From Planctomycetota bacterium (GTDB lineage: Bacteria; Planctomycetota; J058), in NCBI GenBank assembly GCA_023954375.1, contig JAMLIC010000013.1, positions 124,001-188,000 on the forward strand: a stretch of DNA of 64,000 nucleotides, read 5' to 3'. Positions 1-9,063 of this stretch are shown here, in pieces. The position numbers and the translations under genes were made by a program. The stretch's first letter is position 1. Every line of letters begins with the position of its first letter. The notes beneath the pieces are model-generated. The model made no database searches. It was not told the DNA's origin and saw nothing but the letters and a program-made list of their open reading frames with translations.

Positions 1-777
1 GTGGAGGCCGAGGCGCTCGGCGGGCTCGACCTCCTGCGCGGCCTGGTCCAGGACCTCCTCGCCCCGCGCCTGCCGGCGTTCGCCCCCGCCGTCGACCTGT
101 GCGAGCGCGACGACGTGTTCGAGGTCGTCTGCGAGCTGCCGGGCGTCTCGCCGGACGACGTGCAGGTGAACGTCCACCGCGACCGGCTGACGATCGAGGG
201 GGAGCGGCGGCCGCCCTCCCTGACCGAGGGCGAGGTCCTGCACCTCGCCGAGCGCGGGCAGGGGCGCTTCGTGCGCGCGTTCCGCCTGCCGATGGCGGTC
301 GATCCCGACTCGGTCGAGGCCACCTACGCCGACGGCCTCCTGCGCGTGCGCGTGCGCAAGCCTCGCGCCGGGGCCCCGCGGCGGATCGAGGTCCGCGGCC
401 GGGCGGGGAGGCCGTCCTCGGCGCCGGGGCACGTCGTCGACGAGCACCACCACGAGGAGGCCTTCCTCGCGGCCGACGCCTCGGGCGGCGTGCGCAGCGC
501 GCGCCCGCCGGCCCACGGCAAGGACGAGGGGCCCATGCCCCTCGAGCGGCGGGAGGTCCCTCCGGCCGACGACCTGACGATCCCGCACGTCGGGGCGCGG
601 CAGCGCCCGGTCGGCGGTCAGGGCGCCGAGCAGTCCGGGGCGGGCGGCCCGGCGTCGCAGCCGGGCGGCGACGCGCGGCGGCCGACGGCGATGAACGAGC
701 CGCCGGGGGCCGAGACCCCGGTGCAGCCGAAGCTCGACCCGGAGGCCCAGAGCGGCGGACACGCGCGCGAGGAGTGA
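1..777 (+). CDS. Hsp20/alpha-crystallin small heat shock protein with long C-terminal tail
   Basis: Small heat shock proteins are ATP-independent cytoplasmic holdases that bind unfolding proteins. Residues about 28-135 form an alpha-crystallin domain: it opens at AVDLCERDDVFEVVCELPGV, continues through DRLTIEGERR, and ends at YADGLLRVRVRKP, the last-strand signature. The tail of about 120 residues (135-258) is Gly/Pro/Glu-rich, low complexity, and contains a HHH stretch. It has no match I recognise and is much longer than the usual short IxI tail. The frame is open from base 1, where a GTG sits, so the true start may lie outside the window. The family call is firm; the tail is of unknown function. 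Confidence 0.85.
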   Translation: MEAEALGGLDLLRGLVQDLLAPRLPAFAPAVDLCERDDVFEVVCELPGVSPDDVQVNVHRDRLTIEGERRPPSLTEGEVLHLAERGQGRFVRAFRLPMAVDPDSVEATYADGLLRVRVRKPRAGAPRRIEVRGRAGRPSSAPGHVVDEHHHEEAFLAADASGGVRSARPPAHGKDEGPMPLERREVPPADDLTIPHVGARQRPVGGQGAEQSGAGGPASQPGGDARRPTAMNEPPGAETPVQPKLDPEAQSGGHAREE

Positions 778-817
778 TGCCACGCGGTCACGGCGCCGTC
801 GCGTCGAGTGACGAGCG

Positions 818-852
818 CTCCGAGGCGACGAAGGTCCAGGAGGTCCAGGAGG
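818..852. repeat. Half-copy of a dispersed CTCCGTGG/GGTCCACGG-type repeat
   Basis: This 35-bp stretch resembles one arm of the hairpin repeats at 18704-18794 and 22303-22396. It shares the core ACGAAGGTCCA followed by two GGAGG-type repeats. The opposite arm is missing, so it cannot form the long hairpin. It lies in the 130-bp gap between the Hsp20 and histidine kinase genes. Confidence 0.45.
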
Positions 853-907
853 TCTCCCGTCGGCCGTCGTCGCCTCGTCCCCTGCGCGGCCCGGGCGTCA
901 CGTCCGG

Positions 908-2707
908 ATGACGCGTCTCGATCCGGAGAGCGGCCTCGCTCCGCAAGTGCCACCGCCTTCGAGCCCAGGCGGGGCACTCCCCGTGCTGGGCCTGGCCCCT
1001 CCCGTGCCGGACGCCGCTCCAGAACCATCGGTGCGAGGCCTGCTCACGACAGGCCTGGTGGTCGCCCTCGTGGCGGTCATCTTCGTGCTCGACCTGCTCA
1101 CGCCGCGCGGCGTGGCCATGGGCGCGGCCTACGTGTGCCCGGTGCTCCTGGCGTTCGCCTCCCCGCGGCGGACGCTCCCGGTCGAGGTGGCGGCGGTCGC
1201 GACGGGCCTCACGCTGCTCAACTACCACCTCTCGCCCGACTACGTCGGGGCCGCCTGGGTGGTGGTCGTCAACCGCGTCCTGTCGGTCGGCATGATCTGG
1301 TTCGTGGCCCTGCTCTCCCTCGAGCGCCGGCGCGTCGGCGCCGCGCTGCGGCAGGCGGAGGCCCGCAGCGCCGTCGTGGTCGAGGCGGCCATGGACGCGA
1401 TCCTCACCGTGGACGCGGCGGGGCGGGTCCAGGGGATCAACCCGGCGGGCCGGCGGGCGTTCGGCGTCGGGGGCGGAGACGTCCGCGCGGCGAGCGACCT
1501 CCTCCCGGCCTGGACGGCGGCCGGTCCGCCCGTCGTCGACGGCGTCGTCGACACGCTGGGGCGACGGACCGACGGCACCACCTTCCCCGTGCGCCTCGCC
1601 GTCAGCCGGACGACGACCGGCGAGGGCCCCGCGTTCGTCGCGATCGTGCACGACGCGTCGGCGCTCCGCGCCCGGGGCCAGTCGCTGGCCCTCCTCCTCG
1701 CCCACCTGCCGGTGGAGGTCCTCCGGGTGGACGCGGAGGGCCGCGTCGTCGAGCGCCACGGGGACGCGCTCGCGCGCCTGGGCCTCGACCCGAACGACCT
1801 GCTGCCCCGCCTGGCGGGCGACCTCGCCCGCGCCCGCGCCGGCGAGCCGGCCCACACGATCACCGACCTCGACGTCCGGGGGCGCCCGCTGAGCCTCGAG
1901 CACTGGCTCGTGCTCGACGCCGTGTGCGCGCCGTGCGCCCTGTGGTTCTGCCTCGACGTGAGCGAGCGGCGCCGCCTGGAGCGGAAGATGGGGGTCGCGG
2001 CCAAGCTGGCGGCGCTGGGCGAGCTCGCCGGGAACATCGCCCACGAGGTCAACAACCCGATCGGGATCATCAGCGCCAAGGCCCGGCTCCTCATGACGGG
2101 CCGCGAGCCGCTCCCCGAGCGCACCCGCCAGGAGCTGGGCAAGATCGCGGCGCAGTGCGACCGCGTGGCGAACCTGACGCGCAAGCTGCTCAGCTACGTG
2201 CGCCCGGGCGACGGCGCGCGCGAGCGCCTCGACCTGCGCGACCCCGCCCGGAAGGCGCTGTCGCTCGTGGCCGCCAAGGCCCAGCGCCAGGGGGTCGAGG
2301 TGCTGGACGCCCTCGAGGCGCCGTCGCCCCCGGTCCTCGGCAGCGCCGAGGAGCTCGAGCAGGTGTTCCTGAACCTGCTCCTGAACGCCCTCGACGCCAT
2401 GCCGCAGGGGGGCACGCTGCGCGTCAGCGGCGCGCCCGGCCCGGGGCGCGCCGCGGTCACCGTGAGCGACACGGGCACCGGCATGGACGCGGCCGCCCTG
2501 GGCCGGCTGTTCGAGCCCTTCTTCACGACGAAGGCCGACCACGGCACGGGGCTCGGGCTGCACATCTGCCGCGGGATCGTCGAGGGCCACGGCGGGCAGA
2601 TCGAGGTGAGCTCGACGCCGGGCGGCGGGAGCGCGTTCACGGTCGAGCTCCCGGCCGCCGACGTGACGCCGCGGCTCGCCGTCGCCGCGGCGACGCCGGG
2701 CCGGTGA
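908..2707 (+). CDS. Membrane-bound PAS-domain sensor histidine kinase
   Basis: A two-component sensor kinase. After a Pro-rich N-terminus, residues about 44-136 contain four hydrophobic segments (no obvious periplasmic loop), so the input domain is membrane-embedded. A PAS domain follows at about 155-270, with a second weaker PAS-like region at about 275-365. The H-box NIAHEVNNPIG places the phosphoacceptor at His379. The HATPase domain has the N-box NLLLNALDAM, G1 DTGTGMD, F-box FEPFFTTK and G2 GTGLGLHI, all intact. No receiver domain is fused and no response regulator gene is adjacent, so its partner is unknown. The stop codon abuts the stop of the convergent ligase gene with no gap. Confidence 0.9.
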   Translation: MTRLDPESGLAPQVPPPSSPGGALPVLGLAPPVPDAAPEPSVRGLLTTGLVVALVAVIFVLDLLTPRGVAMGAAYVCPVLLAFASPRRTLPVEVAAVATGLTLLNYHLSPDYVGAAWVVVVNRVLSVGMIWFVALLSLERRRVGAALRQAEARSAVVVEAAMDAILTVDAAGRVQGINPAGRRAFGVGGGDVRAASDLLPAWTAAGPPVVDGVVDTLGRRTDGTTFPVRLAVSRTTTGEGPAFVAIVHDASALRARGQSLALLLAHLPVEVLRVDAEGRVVERHGDALARLGLDPNDLLPRLAGDLARARAGEPAHTITDLDVRGRPLSLEHWLVLDAVCAPCALWFCLDVSERRRLERKMGVAAKLAALGELAGNIAHEVNNPIGIISAKARLLMTGREPLPERTRQELGKIAAQCDRVANLTRKLLSYVRPGDGARERLDLRDPARKALSLVAAKAQRQGVEVLDALEAPSPPVLGSAEELEQVFLNLLLNALDAMPQGGTLRVSGAPGPGRAAVTVSDTGTGMDAAALGRLFEPFFTTKADHGTGLGLHICRGIVEGHGGQIEVSSTPGGGSAFTVELPAADVTPRLAVAAATPGR

Positions 2708-4696
2708 TCACCCCATGGTCTGCTTCTGGAACAGCTGCTCGATCGTCCGCACGCGGTCGAGCTCCGACAGGTCCTTCTCGCCCGTGCGCACCCGCAGGAT
2801 CTTCGGGTCGCGCAGGGCCAGGAGCCCCGCGTCGTCGCGCACGACGCCCTCGAAGCGCACGGTGGCCACGACCCCTGGGCGCAGCTCGACGCCGGCCTTG
2901 CGGCCCGACGACGTGTCGCGCTCGAGCGTGCGGCCCGTGAGCAGCCCCTCGTCGAGGATCGACTGCACGACGCGCGCCGAGTCGAGGGCGCCGAGCCCCT
3001 GGACGCGCCCGACCTCGACCAGCGACGGGCCGTCGGCGAGCGCCGAGACGAGGTAGGTGCCGAAGGTCGCCCCGGGGCCGTCGGCGCTCGTCGTGTAGAG
3101 CGCCCCGGTCACGGCCAGGTCGAGGGTGAGCGCCGGCTTGAGCTTCGTCCAGCGGTCGCTGCGCGCCCCGAGCTCGTAGAGGGCGTCGGGCGCCTTGGCG
3201 ATCCCGCCCTCGTAGCCCTGCGCCCGGAACAGCTCGTAGAGGCGCAGCATGTCGGGTCGGGTGCGCACGAGCTCGCCGTCCGAGACCTCGAGCGGGAGCG
3301 GCAGGGGCACGACCGCGAGCGGTCGCGCGACGCGCTCGAGGTGCGCGCGGCGCTGCACGAACGGCAGCCCGGTGAGGTCCTGCCCGTCGAGGTAGAGCAG
3401 GTCGAAGACCGCGTAGCGGTAGCGCACCGGCGGCCCGCCGGGCTCGCCGCGGACCGACTTGATGATGTCGTAGACCGTCGCCGGGCGCGGCCCGTGCTCG
3501 CCGAAGACGGTGCCGTGCAGCTCGCCGTCGAGGATCGCGTCGCGGCAGGGGAGCGCCTGCACGAGCGGCAGGAGCCCCGGGAGCTGCTCCGTCCACTCGA
3601 GGCGGCGGCGCGTGAAGGCCGCCGCGCGCACGCGGCCGTGCTCGCCCGTCGCCTTGTGGACCATGAGGCGCACGCCGTCGTACTTCTTCTCGAAGAACGC
3701 CGGGAAGGGCAGGTCCTGCGGCACCTCGGGGCCGGCCAGCATGGGCGCGACGGGCGCCAGCGGCCGCAGGGCCAGCTTCCCCAGGCCGACGGCGCCCTCC
3801 TCCTCGAGGAGCCGCGCCAGCTCGAACACGTCCACGAGCGAGCGGGCTACGTCGAGCCGCGCGCGGTCCGCGCCGGTGACCTCGGCCATGGCGTCGATCA
3901 GCGCGTCGTCGCCGAGCGTCTGGCTGACGCGGCTCCCCTGGCGCAGGAAGCCGACGAGGAAGAAGCGCTCGAGGCGGCCCATACGCTCGACGAGCGCGCG
4001 CAGGACGAGCCGCTTGCGCGCCACGGGCGCGCCCCGCAGGAGGCGCAGCGTGACGAGCACCTCGCGCGTGGTCAGCGGCGGGTCCGAGCGGTGGCGGCGG
4101 CAGAGCTGGACGAAGACCTCCTGCAGGTCCCCCAGGCGCCCGAGCGTCTGGCGCAGCCACGAGGGCGAGACGAGGTGCACCGACGCCAGGACGTCGAACA
4201 TGACGTTCAGGCTGGTGCCCGTCGGCTTGCCGAGGAACGGGTCGCCGCGGACGAGGGCCACCTTGTCGACGAGCGAGAGCCCCAGGTCGTCCTTGCCGAG
4301 GAAGGCGCGCACGAGGGCGCGGCGGCCGGCGGCGTCGAGGCGCTGGGCCGGCCCGCGCAGGCCGAAGACGCGCTGGCAGCGCTGCGGCGCCAGCCCGGCC
4401 AGCGGGAGGAGCAGCCCGTAGCACACGTCGTGGAAGGGGACCGCGTCGAGGTGCGCCGCCTCCGGCCACGGCGCCGCGCCCCGCTCGGCCTCTGCGCACA
4501 GCCGCTCGAGGCAGAAGGCCAGGTGGTCGGGGAGGCCGAGCGCCGCGGCCGCCTCGGCGGCCGCGCGGCGACCGAGCCCGCGGCGGCCCGGGAGGTCGCG
4601 CACGAGGTGCACGAACCCCTCGACCGGGCCGAGGGCGCGCGCCTCGGCCGCGAGGTCGTCGGGCTCGACGAACCTGAGCCCCTCGCGGACGGCCAC
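2708..4696 (-). CDS. ATP-dependent DNA ligase
   Basis: Joins nicks using ATP through a lysyl-AMP intermediate. The 662-aa protein has the LigI/archaeal layout: a helical DNA-binding domain (about 1-230), an adenylation domain with motif I EKKYDGVR and nucleophile Lys338, motif III YAVFDLLYLDG, motif IV GYEGGIAK and motif V WTKLKP, and a C-terminal OB domain ending at about 655. Bacteria use NAD-dependent LigA for replication, so this is probably a repair ligase. Its GTG start overlaps the TAG stop of the upstream RecA/RadA-like ATPase (shared base 4696), which implies translational coupling and a joint role. No Ku or primase gene is nearby, which argues against a classical NHEJ operon. Confidence 0.9.
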   Translation of the reverse strand: MAVREGLRFVEPDDLAAEARALGPVEGFVHLVRDLPGRRGLGRRAAAEAAAALGLPDHLAFCLERLCAEAERGAAPWPEAAHLDAVPFHDVCYGLLLPLAGLAPQRCQRVFGLRGPAQRLDAAGRRALVRAFLGKDDLGLSLVDKVALVRGDPFLGKPTGTSLNVMFDVLASVHLVSPSWLRQTLGRLGDLQEVFVQLCRRHRSDPPLTTREVLVTLRLLRGAPVARKRLVLRALVERMGRLERFFLVGFLRQGSRVSQTLGDDALIDAMAEVTGADRARLDVARSLVDVFELARLLEEEGAVGLGKLALRPLAPVAPMLAGPEVPQDLPFPAFFEKKYDGVRLMVHKATGEHGRVRAAAFTRRRLEWTEQLPGLLPLVQALPCRDAILDGELHGTVFGEHGPRPATVYDIIKSVRGEPGGPPVRYRYAVFDLLYLDGQDLTGLPFVQRRAHLERVARPLAVVPLPLPLEVSDGELVRTRPDMLRLYELFRAQGYEGGIAKAPDALYELGARSDRWTKLKPALTLDLAVTGALYTTSADGPGATFGTYLVSALADGPSLVEVGRVQGLGALDSARVVQSILDEGLLTGRTLERDTSSGRKAGVELRPGVVATVRFEGVVRDDAGLLALRDPKILRVRTGEKDLSELDRVRTIEQLFQKQTMG

Positions 4697-5991
4697 TAGC
4701 GCTCCGGAAGGGGCGGGAGGGCGAGCTCGGCCGGGTGCCCGGGGTGGACGGCGAGCCGCCCCTGCTCGTCGAGCCACACGCGCACCGGGTGCGGGAACAC
4801 CGGCGTCGTGACCGACTTCCGCGCGTGGAGCACCGTGATCTTCTCGCGGTACTTCCCGCCCCAGAACTCCGCCATCTCCTTGCTTCCCAGCGAGAGCTCC
4901 TCGATCAGCAGCACGGCGTCGGCCGTGTGCATGAGCGCCTCGCCGCCGACCGGCTCGCCCGTGTCCTTGATCTGGCCGATCGTGACGCAGGTCACGCCGT
5001 GCTCGTGGTTGTAGGTCTTGAGCACCGACAGGTTCTCGGCCGTCCGCGCGTGGGTGGGGTCCAGCGTGTTGAGCGAGTCGACGACCACGAAGCGCACGCC
5101 CTGGTCCTCGACCACGTAGCGGTAGCGGCGGATGAAGTCGTCCCAGGTGTGCCCCTTGTGGTACTGCGACTGGATGATCAGCACGTTGGGCAGGACGTGC
5201 TCGCGGAGGCCGTCCTCGTCGAGGCCGGTGGCCGCCATGGCGATCTTCGCGAAGCGGCTGCACAGGTCGTCGCGGCCGGGGTTGTCCTCGTCGCGGAAGC
5301 CCTCCTCCGCCACGACGTAGGCGCACTTGACCCCGCTCCGGGCCACCCGCGCGACGCCCTCGAGCATGGCCCGCGTCTTCCCGCGCCCGGGCGGGCCGGC
5401 GAAGGCGATCGTGCAGCCCTGGGGGAGGCCGCCCAGCGCCGTCTTGCCGTCGGGGCTCAGGCACAGCCGGTCGAGGACGGGCTGCACCGGGAGCGCCTTC
5501 TGCTCCTTCAGCAGGTCCTCGACGGTGGCCGGCGCGACGATGTCCGCCGCGAGCCCGGGCTCCTGCTCGTCGGCGGGCGCGGCGCCGGCCATGAACGGCT
5601 GCGCCGAGGGGTCGACCTGCCCGGGGGGCGCCAGGCCGGGCCCGCCGACGCCGCCGAACGCGGCCATCATCTGCATGAGCTGCGCCATGGGGTTGCCATA
5701 GGGCATGCCGTAGCCGGGCTGCGGCGCGCCCGGCCCGTAGCCCGGCGCCGGGGCGTAGGCCGGCTGGGGCGACGGGTAGCCCGGCGGGCCGTAGCCGGGC
5801 GCCTGCCCGGGGTAGCCCGGCGGCGGGGCGGGGTAGCCGGGCGGCGGGGCGGGGTAGCCGGGCGGCGGGATCGGCGCGCCGCCGTAGGGCCCGCCCGGGT
5901 AGCCCGGCGGCGGGCCGGCGGGGGGAGGGGGCGCTTGCGGGGGAGCCGAGGGCTCCGGCTCGCCCCCGGTCTTCTTCTTCTTGATCGCCAT
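4696..5991 (-). CDS. RecA/RadA-like ATPase with Pro-Gly-Tyr-rich N-terminal region
   Basis: Residues 1-7 are a basic MAIKKKK start. About 20-110 is a disordered Pro/Gly/Tyr region with repeated PPPGYP units. A short linker and a RecA-fold ATPase (about 165-415) follow. Walker A is GPPGRGKT with Lys205; Walker B is VRFVVVDSL. The segment IGQIKDTGEPVGGEALMHTA aligns by eye with the RadA (Sms) region around its lid, and LHARKSVTTPV sits where RadA carries KNRFG, so a RadA-like rather than KaiC-like ATPase is my best guess. The usual N-terminal zinc finger and C-terminal Lon-like domain of RadA are missing. It overlaps the ligase start and is divergent from the kinase gene at 6082. Confidence 0.75.
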   Translation of the reverse strand: MAIKKKKTGGEPEPSAPPQAPPPPAGPPPGYPGGPYGGAPIPPPGYPAPPPGYPAPPPGYPGQAPGYGPPGYPSPQPAYAPAPGYGPGAPQPGYGMPYGNPMAQLMQMMAAFGGVGGPGLAPPGQVDPSAQPFMAGAAPADEQEPGLAADIVAPATVEDLLKEQKALPVQPVLDRLCLSPDGKTALGGLPQGCTIAFAGPPGRGKTRAMLEGVARVARSGVKCAYVVAEEGFRDEDNPGRDDLCSRFAKIAMAATGLDEDGLREHVLPNVLIIQSQYHKGHTWDDFIRRYRYVVEDQGVRFVVVDSLNTLDPTHARTAENLSVLKTYNHEHGVTCVTIGQIKDTGEPVGGEALMHTADAVLLIEELSLGSKEMAEFWGGKYREKITVLHARKSVTTPVFPHPVRVWLDEQGRLAVHPGHPAELALPPLPER

Positions 5992-6081
5992 CGCGGGCCT
6001 TCCCGTTCGGGGAGGGAGGAGCCTACCCGAACGTGGCCTGCCGCGGGCGGCGCCCGACCGCGCCGTGTACCCTCCTCGGTG

Positions 6082-7278
6082 ATGACCCGAGGGCCCTCCT
6101 CCAGCTCCGCGCGCCTGCCGGTCGGAGACGCCACGCCCGACCCGGCGGCGGCGCTCGCCGAGGACCTGACGGGGCGCCTCGAGCTGGGCCCCGTCCTCGG
6201 CCGGGGCGGCTTCGGGGCGGTCCACCTCGCGCGCGAGCGGTCGAGCGGGCGAGAGGTTGCGCTCAAGCTCCTGCAGGTGGACCGCGCCGCCGCGTCGGCG
6301 ACGGTCCGGTTCCTGCGCGAGGCGGCCGTGGCCGCGGCCCTGGACCACCCGGGGCTGGTGAAGGTGCACGCGCTGGGCACGTTCGCCGGGCGGCCGAGCA
6401 TCGTCTACGAGCTGGTCGCGGGCGCGCGGCCGCTCGACCAGGTGACGCGGACGCTCGACCTGCCACGCCGCGTCGAGCTCGTGCGCGACGCCGCCCGCGC
6501 CGTCGGCCACGCCCACGCCCGCGGCGCGCTCCACCGCGACCTCAAGCCCGACAACCTCCTCGTCGACGCCGACGGGCGGGTGCGCGTGACCGACTTCGGC
6601 CTGGCGCTCGTCGCCGGCCAGGAGCGGCTCACGCGCTCGGGCGCGCTCGTCGGCACGCCGCTGTTCATGGCGCCCGAGCAGTTCCAGGGCGGGCGCGACG
6701 TCGGCCCGCAGGCCGACGTGTGGTCGCTCGGGGTCGTGCTCTACCAGGCGCTCACCGGGCAGCTCCCGTTCGGCGGGGAGTCGCTCGTGGCGCTGGCCGC
6801 CGCGGTCGACGCCGCGCGCCCCCGCCCGCCGCGCTCGATCGACCCGGCGATCGACGCCGCCGTCGAGGCGGTGTGCCTCGGCGCCCTGGAGCGCGACCCG
6901 GCGCGGCGCCCGGCCGACGGCGAGGCGCTGGCGGCCGCGCTCGACGCGGCGCTGGCCGGCGAGCGACCGCGCGGGCGCGGGCGCGGGGCGGCGGTCCTCG
7001 CGCTCGGCGCCCTCGTCGTGACCGGCGCGGCGCTCGCGGCGTCGGCGCGGCGCCCCGCGCCGGCGACGCTCGACGAGGGCCGCCGGCGGCGCTCGAGCCC
7101 GCGGTGGAGGAGGTGGCGCCGCCTGCGGCGGAGGTGGCCGCGCCGGCGCGCCGGCTACAGGAGCGCCACCTCTTCCCGGGCCTCGGGCCGGAGCAGGAGC
7201 GCTGGGCCGTGTGGGTCGACGACGCGCGCTTCGTCACGGGCGGGGTCGACGACGCCGTGCGGCTGTGGGACGGCGTGA
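6082..7278 (+). CDS. Ser/Thr protein kinase, N-terminal part of a frameshifted kinase-WD40 protein
   Basis: A Hanks-type kinase domain at about residues 34-295: glycine loop GRGGFGAVHLA, VALKLL lysine, catalytic HRDLKPDN, DFGLAL, and APEQ in the activation segment. All key residues are present, so it should be active. A predicted transmembrane segment, AAVLALGALVVTGAALAAS, follows. After about base 7075 this frame turns into an Arg/Ser-rich unlikely sequence and ends at 7278, while the frame one base back continues as WD40-like repeats to 8993. A single intact gene is expected to run 6082-8993; a one-base deletion, a sequencing error or a -1 shift separates the halves. Confidence 0.8.
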   Translation: MTRGPSSSSARLPVGDATPDPAAALAEDLTGRLELGPVLGRGGFGAVHLARERSSGREVALKLLQVDRAAASATVRFLREAAVAAALDHPGLVKVHALGTFAGRPSIVYELVAGARPLDQVTRTLDLPRRVELVRDAARAVGHAHARGALHRDLKPDNLLVDADGRVRVTDFGLALVAGQERLTRSGALVGTPLFMAPEQFQGGRDVGPQADVWSLGVVLYQALTGQLPFGGESLVALAAAVDAARPRPPRSIDPAIDAAVEAVCLGALERDPARRPADGEALAAALDAALAGERPRGRGRGAAVLALGALVVTGAALAASARRPAPATLDEGRRRRSSPRWRRWRRLRRRWPRRRAGYRSATSSRASGRSRSAGPCGSTTRASSRAGSTTPCGCGTA

Positions 7279-8993
7279 CCGGGGAGGAGCTGCGCGCGTG
7301 GCCGCTGCGCGCGAACGCGGCCGCGCGGCTGCCAGACGGTCGCCTCGTCGTGTCCGCCCGCGGGGACGGCCTCCATCGCCTCGACCCCGACCTGCCGGAC
7401 ACGACCCGCTGCCTCGCCCGGCCGCCGCTCTCCGTGCTGGTCGTTCGCGGCGGGCGTGTGGTCGCCAGGTCCGCCGAGCAGGTGCTCGTGCTCGACGCGA
7501 GCGCGTCCAGGGTGGTGGCGCCGGTCCCCTGCTCGGCGCCGACGCGGTTCGACCTGTCGCATGACGGCGCGCTCCTCGCCGTCGGCACGGGGACGCCCGA
7601 CGCCGTCATGTCCACCGGTCCGGTGCTCCTGTTCGCGCTCGACCCCGCGCCGCGCCTCCTGCGGGAGGTGACGGTGCCGGGGCGGGCGCGGACGCTGCGC
7701 TTCCTGCCCGACGACCGGCGGCTGCTCGTCGGGACGACGAGCGACCAGCTCCTCGTGGTCGACGTCGCGACGGGCGAGATCGAGCGCCGGCTCACCGCGG
7801 CGGCGCTCACGGACTCGATGCTCCGGCGCGCCGCCCACAGCGGGACCGTCCGGGCGGTGGCCGTGACCCCCGACGGCCGGCGCGCGTTCTCGATCAGCGA
7901 CCGCCGCGGCGGGGGGGGGCTCGAGCTGCGCACCTGGGACCCGGTCGCCGGGGTGGAGGTCGCCGGGGTCGTGCTCCTCGACGGCTCGGCGGAGACGCTG
8001 GACCTCTCGCCCGACGGCGCGGCGCTGCTCGTGGGGACGAAGGGGGCGGGGGTGCACCTGCGCCTCGTGGCCGACGCGCCGGTCGTGCCGCGGTCGCTCG
8101 ACCCCGGGCGCGGCCCCCGATGGGCCCTGGCGCTGGACGGGCGGCGGGCGCTCACGGGGGGGCCAGAGGACGACGTCTGCCTGTGGCAGGCCGCGCGCGG
8201 GGAGGTGGTGCGCCGCTGGCCCACGCGCGCGAGCCACGCCGCCCGGGCCGGCGAGGACGTCGTCCTGTCGCTGGCCGCGGGGGGGCTCGTCCGGCTGCGC
8301 CTCGAGGAGGACGCGCCGGCGCCGCTGGCGCGCGATCTCCCCCGGGCCGAGGCCCTCGCCGCCTCGCCGGACGGGGGGCGGGCGGCGCTCATCGCGGCCG
8401 GGTCGCGGAGCGCGCTCGTGGTGGACCTCCGGCGGGGCGAGGTCGAGGCCCACGTCGAGGCGCCCGACGGCGCGCGGCTGCGCGCGGTCGCGTTCACGGG
8501 CGACCGGCTCGTCGTGTCGGCCGCCGGGACCGGCTGGATGGAGCCGGGCGAGCTCTTGCTGTTCGGGCTGGGGGACCCCGCCGCGCCGGCGCTCCTCGGC
8601 CGGCTGGTCGTCGTCGGCAAGGCCCGCGCGCTCCTCGCCGCGGAGGGCCACCTGCTCGCCGGGACGGCGGGCGACCGGATCGTGCGCGTCGACCCGCGCG
8701 CGTGGACGCTGGTCGAGGACGGCTTCGTGCGGGACGCCGCGGAAGGGCTGCGCAGGTCCCACGGCGGGACCGTCGTCGGCCTCGCCGTCGCAGGCGGGCG
8801 GCTGCTCTCGGCGGGGGAGCTGGACGTCGAGCGGCGGGTCGAGCTCGCGACGTGGGACCTCGTCTCGGGCGAGGCGCAGGGCGAGGTCACGACGGTCGAC
8901 GGGAAGCTGGTCTCGATCGACGCCTCGCCGGACGGCCGCCTGCTCGTGGTCGCGACGGACCGCGAGGTCCACCTGCGCCCGCTGGACCGGTGA
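7104..8993 (+). CDS. WD40-repeat sensor region, C-terminal part of the frameshifted kinase
   Basis: About 600 residues of beta-propeller-like repeats with WD-type ends such as DDAVRLWDG, DDVCLWQA and ELRTWDPV, and repeated LSPDG/ASPDG turns. Two seven-blade propellers would fit the length. In kinases of this kind the repeats lie outside the membrane, after the transmembrane helix. The start given is the first GTG in this frame after the junction, but I think the real protein is continuous with the kinase at 6082. There is a run of nine G at 7911-7919, yet the frame stays coherent through it. Ligand unknown. Confidence 0.7.
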   Translation: MEEVAPPAAEVAAPARRLQERHLFPGLGPEQERWAVWVDDARFVTGGVDDAVRLWDGVTGEELRAWPLRANAAARLPDGRLVVSARGDGLHRLDPDLPDTTRCLARPPLSVLVVRGGRVVARSAEQVLVLDASASRVVAPVPCSAPTRFDLSHDGALLAVGTGTPDAVMSTGPVLLFALDPAPRLLREVTVPGRARTLRFLPDDRRLLVGTTSDQLLVVDVATGEIERRLTAAALTDSMLRRAAHSGTVRAVAVTPDGRRAFSISDRRGGGGLELRTWDPVAGVEVAGVVLLDGSAETLDLSPDGAALLVGTKGAGVHLRLVADAPVVPRSLDPGRGPRWALALDGRRALTGGPEDDVCLWQAARGEVVRRWPTRASHAARAGEDVVLSLAAGGLVRLRLEEDAPAPLARDLPRAEALAASPDGGRAALIAAGSRSALVVDLRRGEVEAHVEAPDGARLRAVAFTGDRLVVSAAGTGWMEPGELLLFGLGDPAAPALLGRLVVVGKARALLAAEGHLLAGTAGDRIVRVDPRAWTLVEDGFVRDAAEGLRRSHGGTVVGLAVAGGRLLSAGELDVERRVELATWDLVSGEAQGEVTTVDGKLVSIDASPDGRLLVVATDREVHLRPLDR

Positions 8994-9063
8994 GCGCTCG
9001 CCGGGTGACGTCGTGTGCGCATGGACCCCTCGGGAGCGTCATCGAGTCATCCGGCGAGGGCGG

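Noticed and set aside
7911..7919. Nine-G run as another frameshift in the WD40 region
   Set aside because: The same frame reads WD40-type sequence on both sides.
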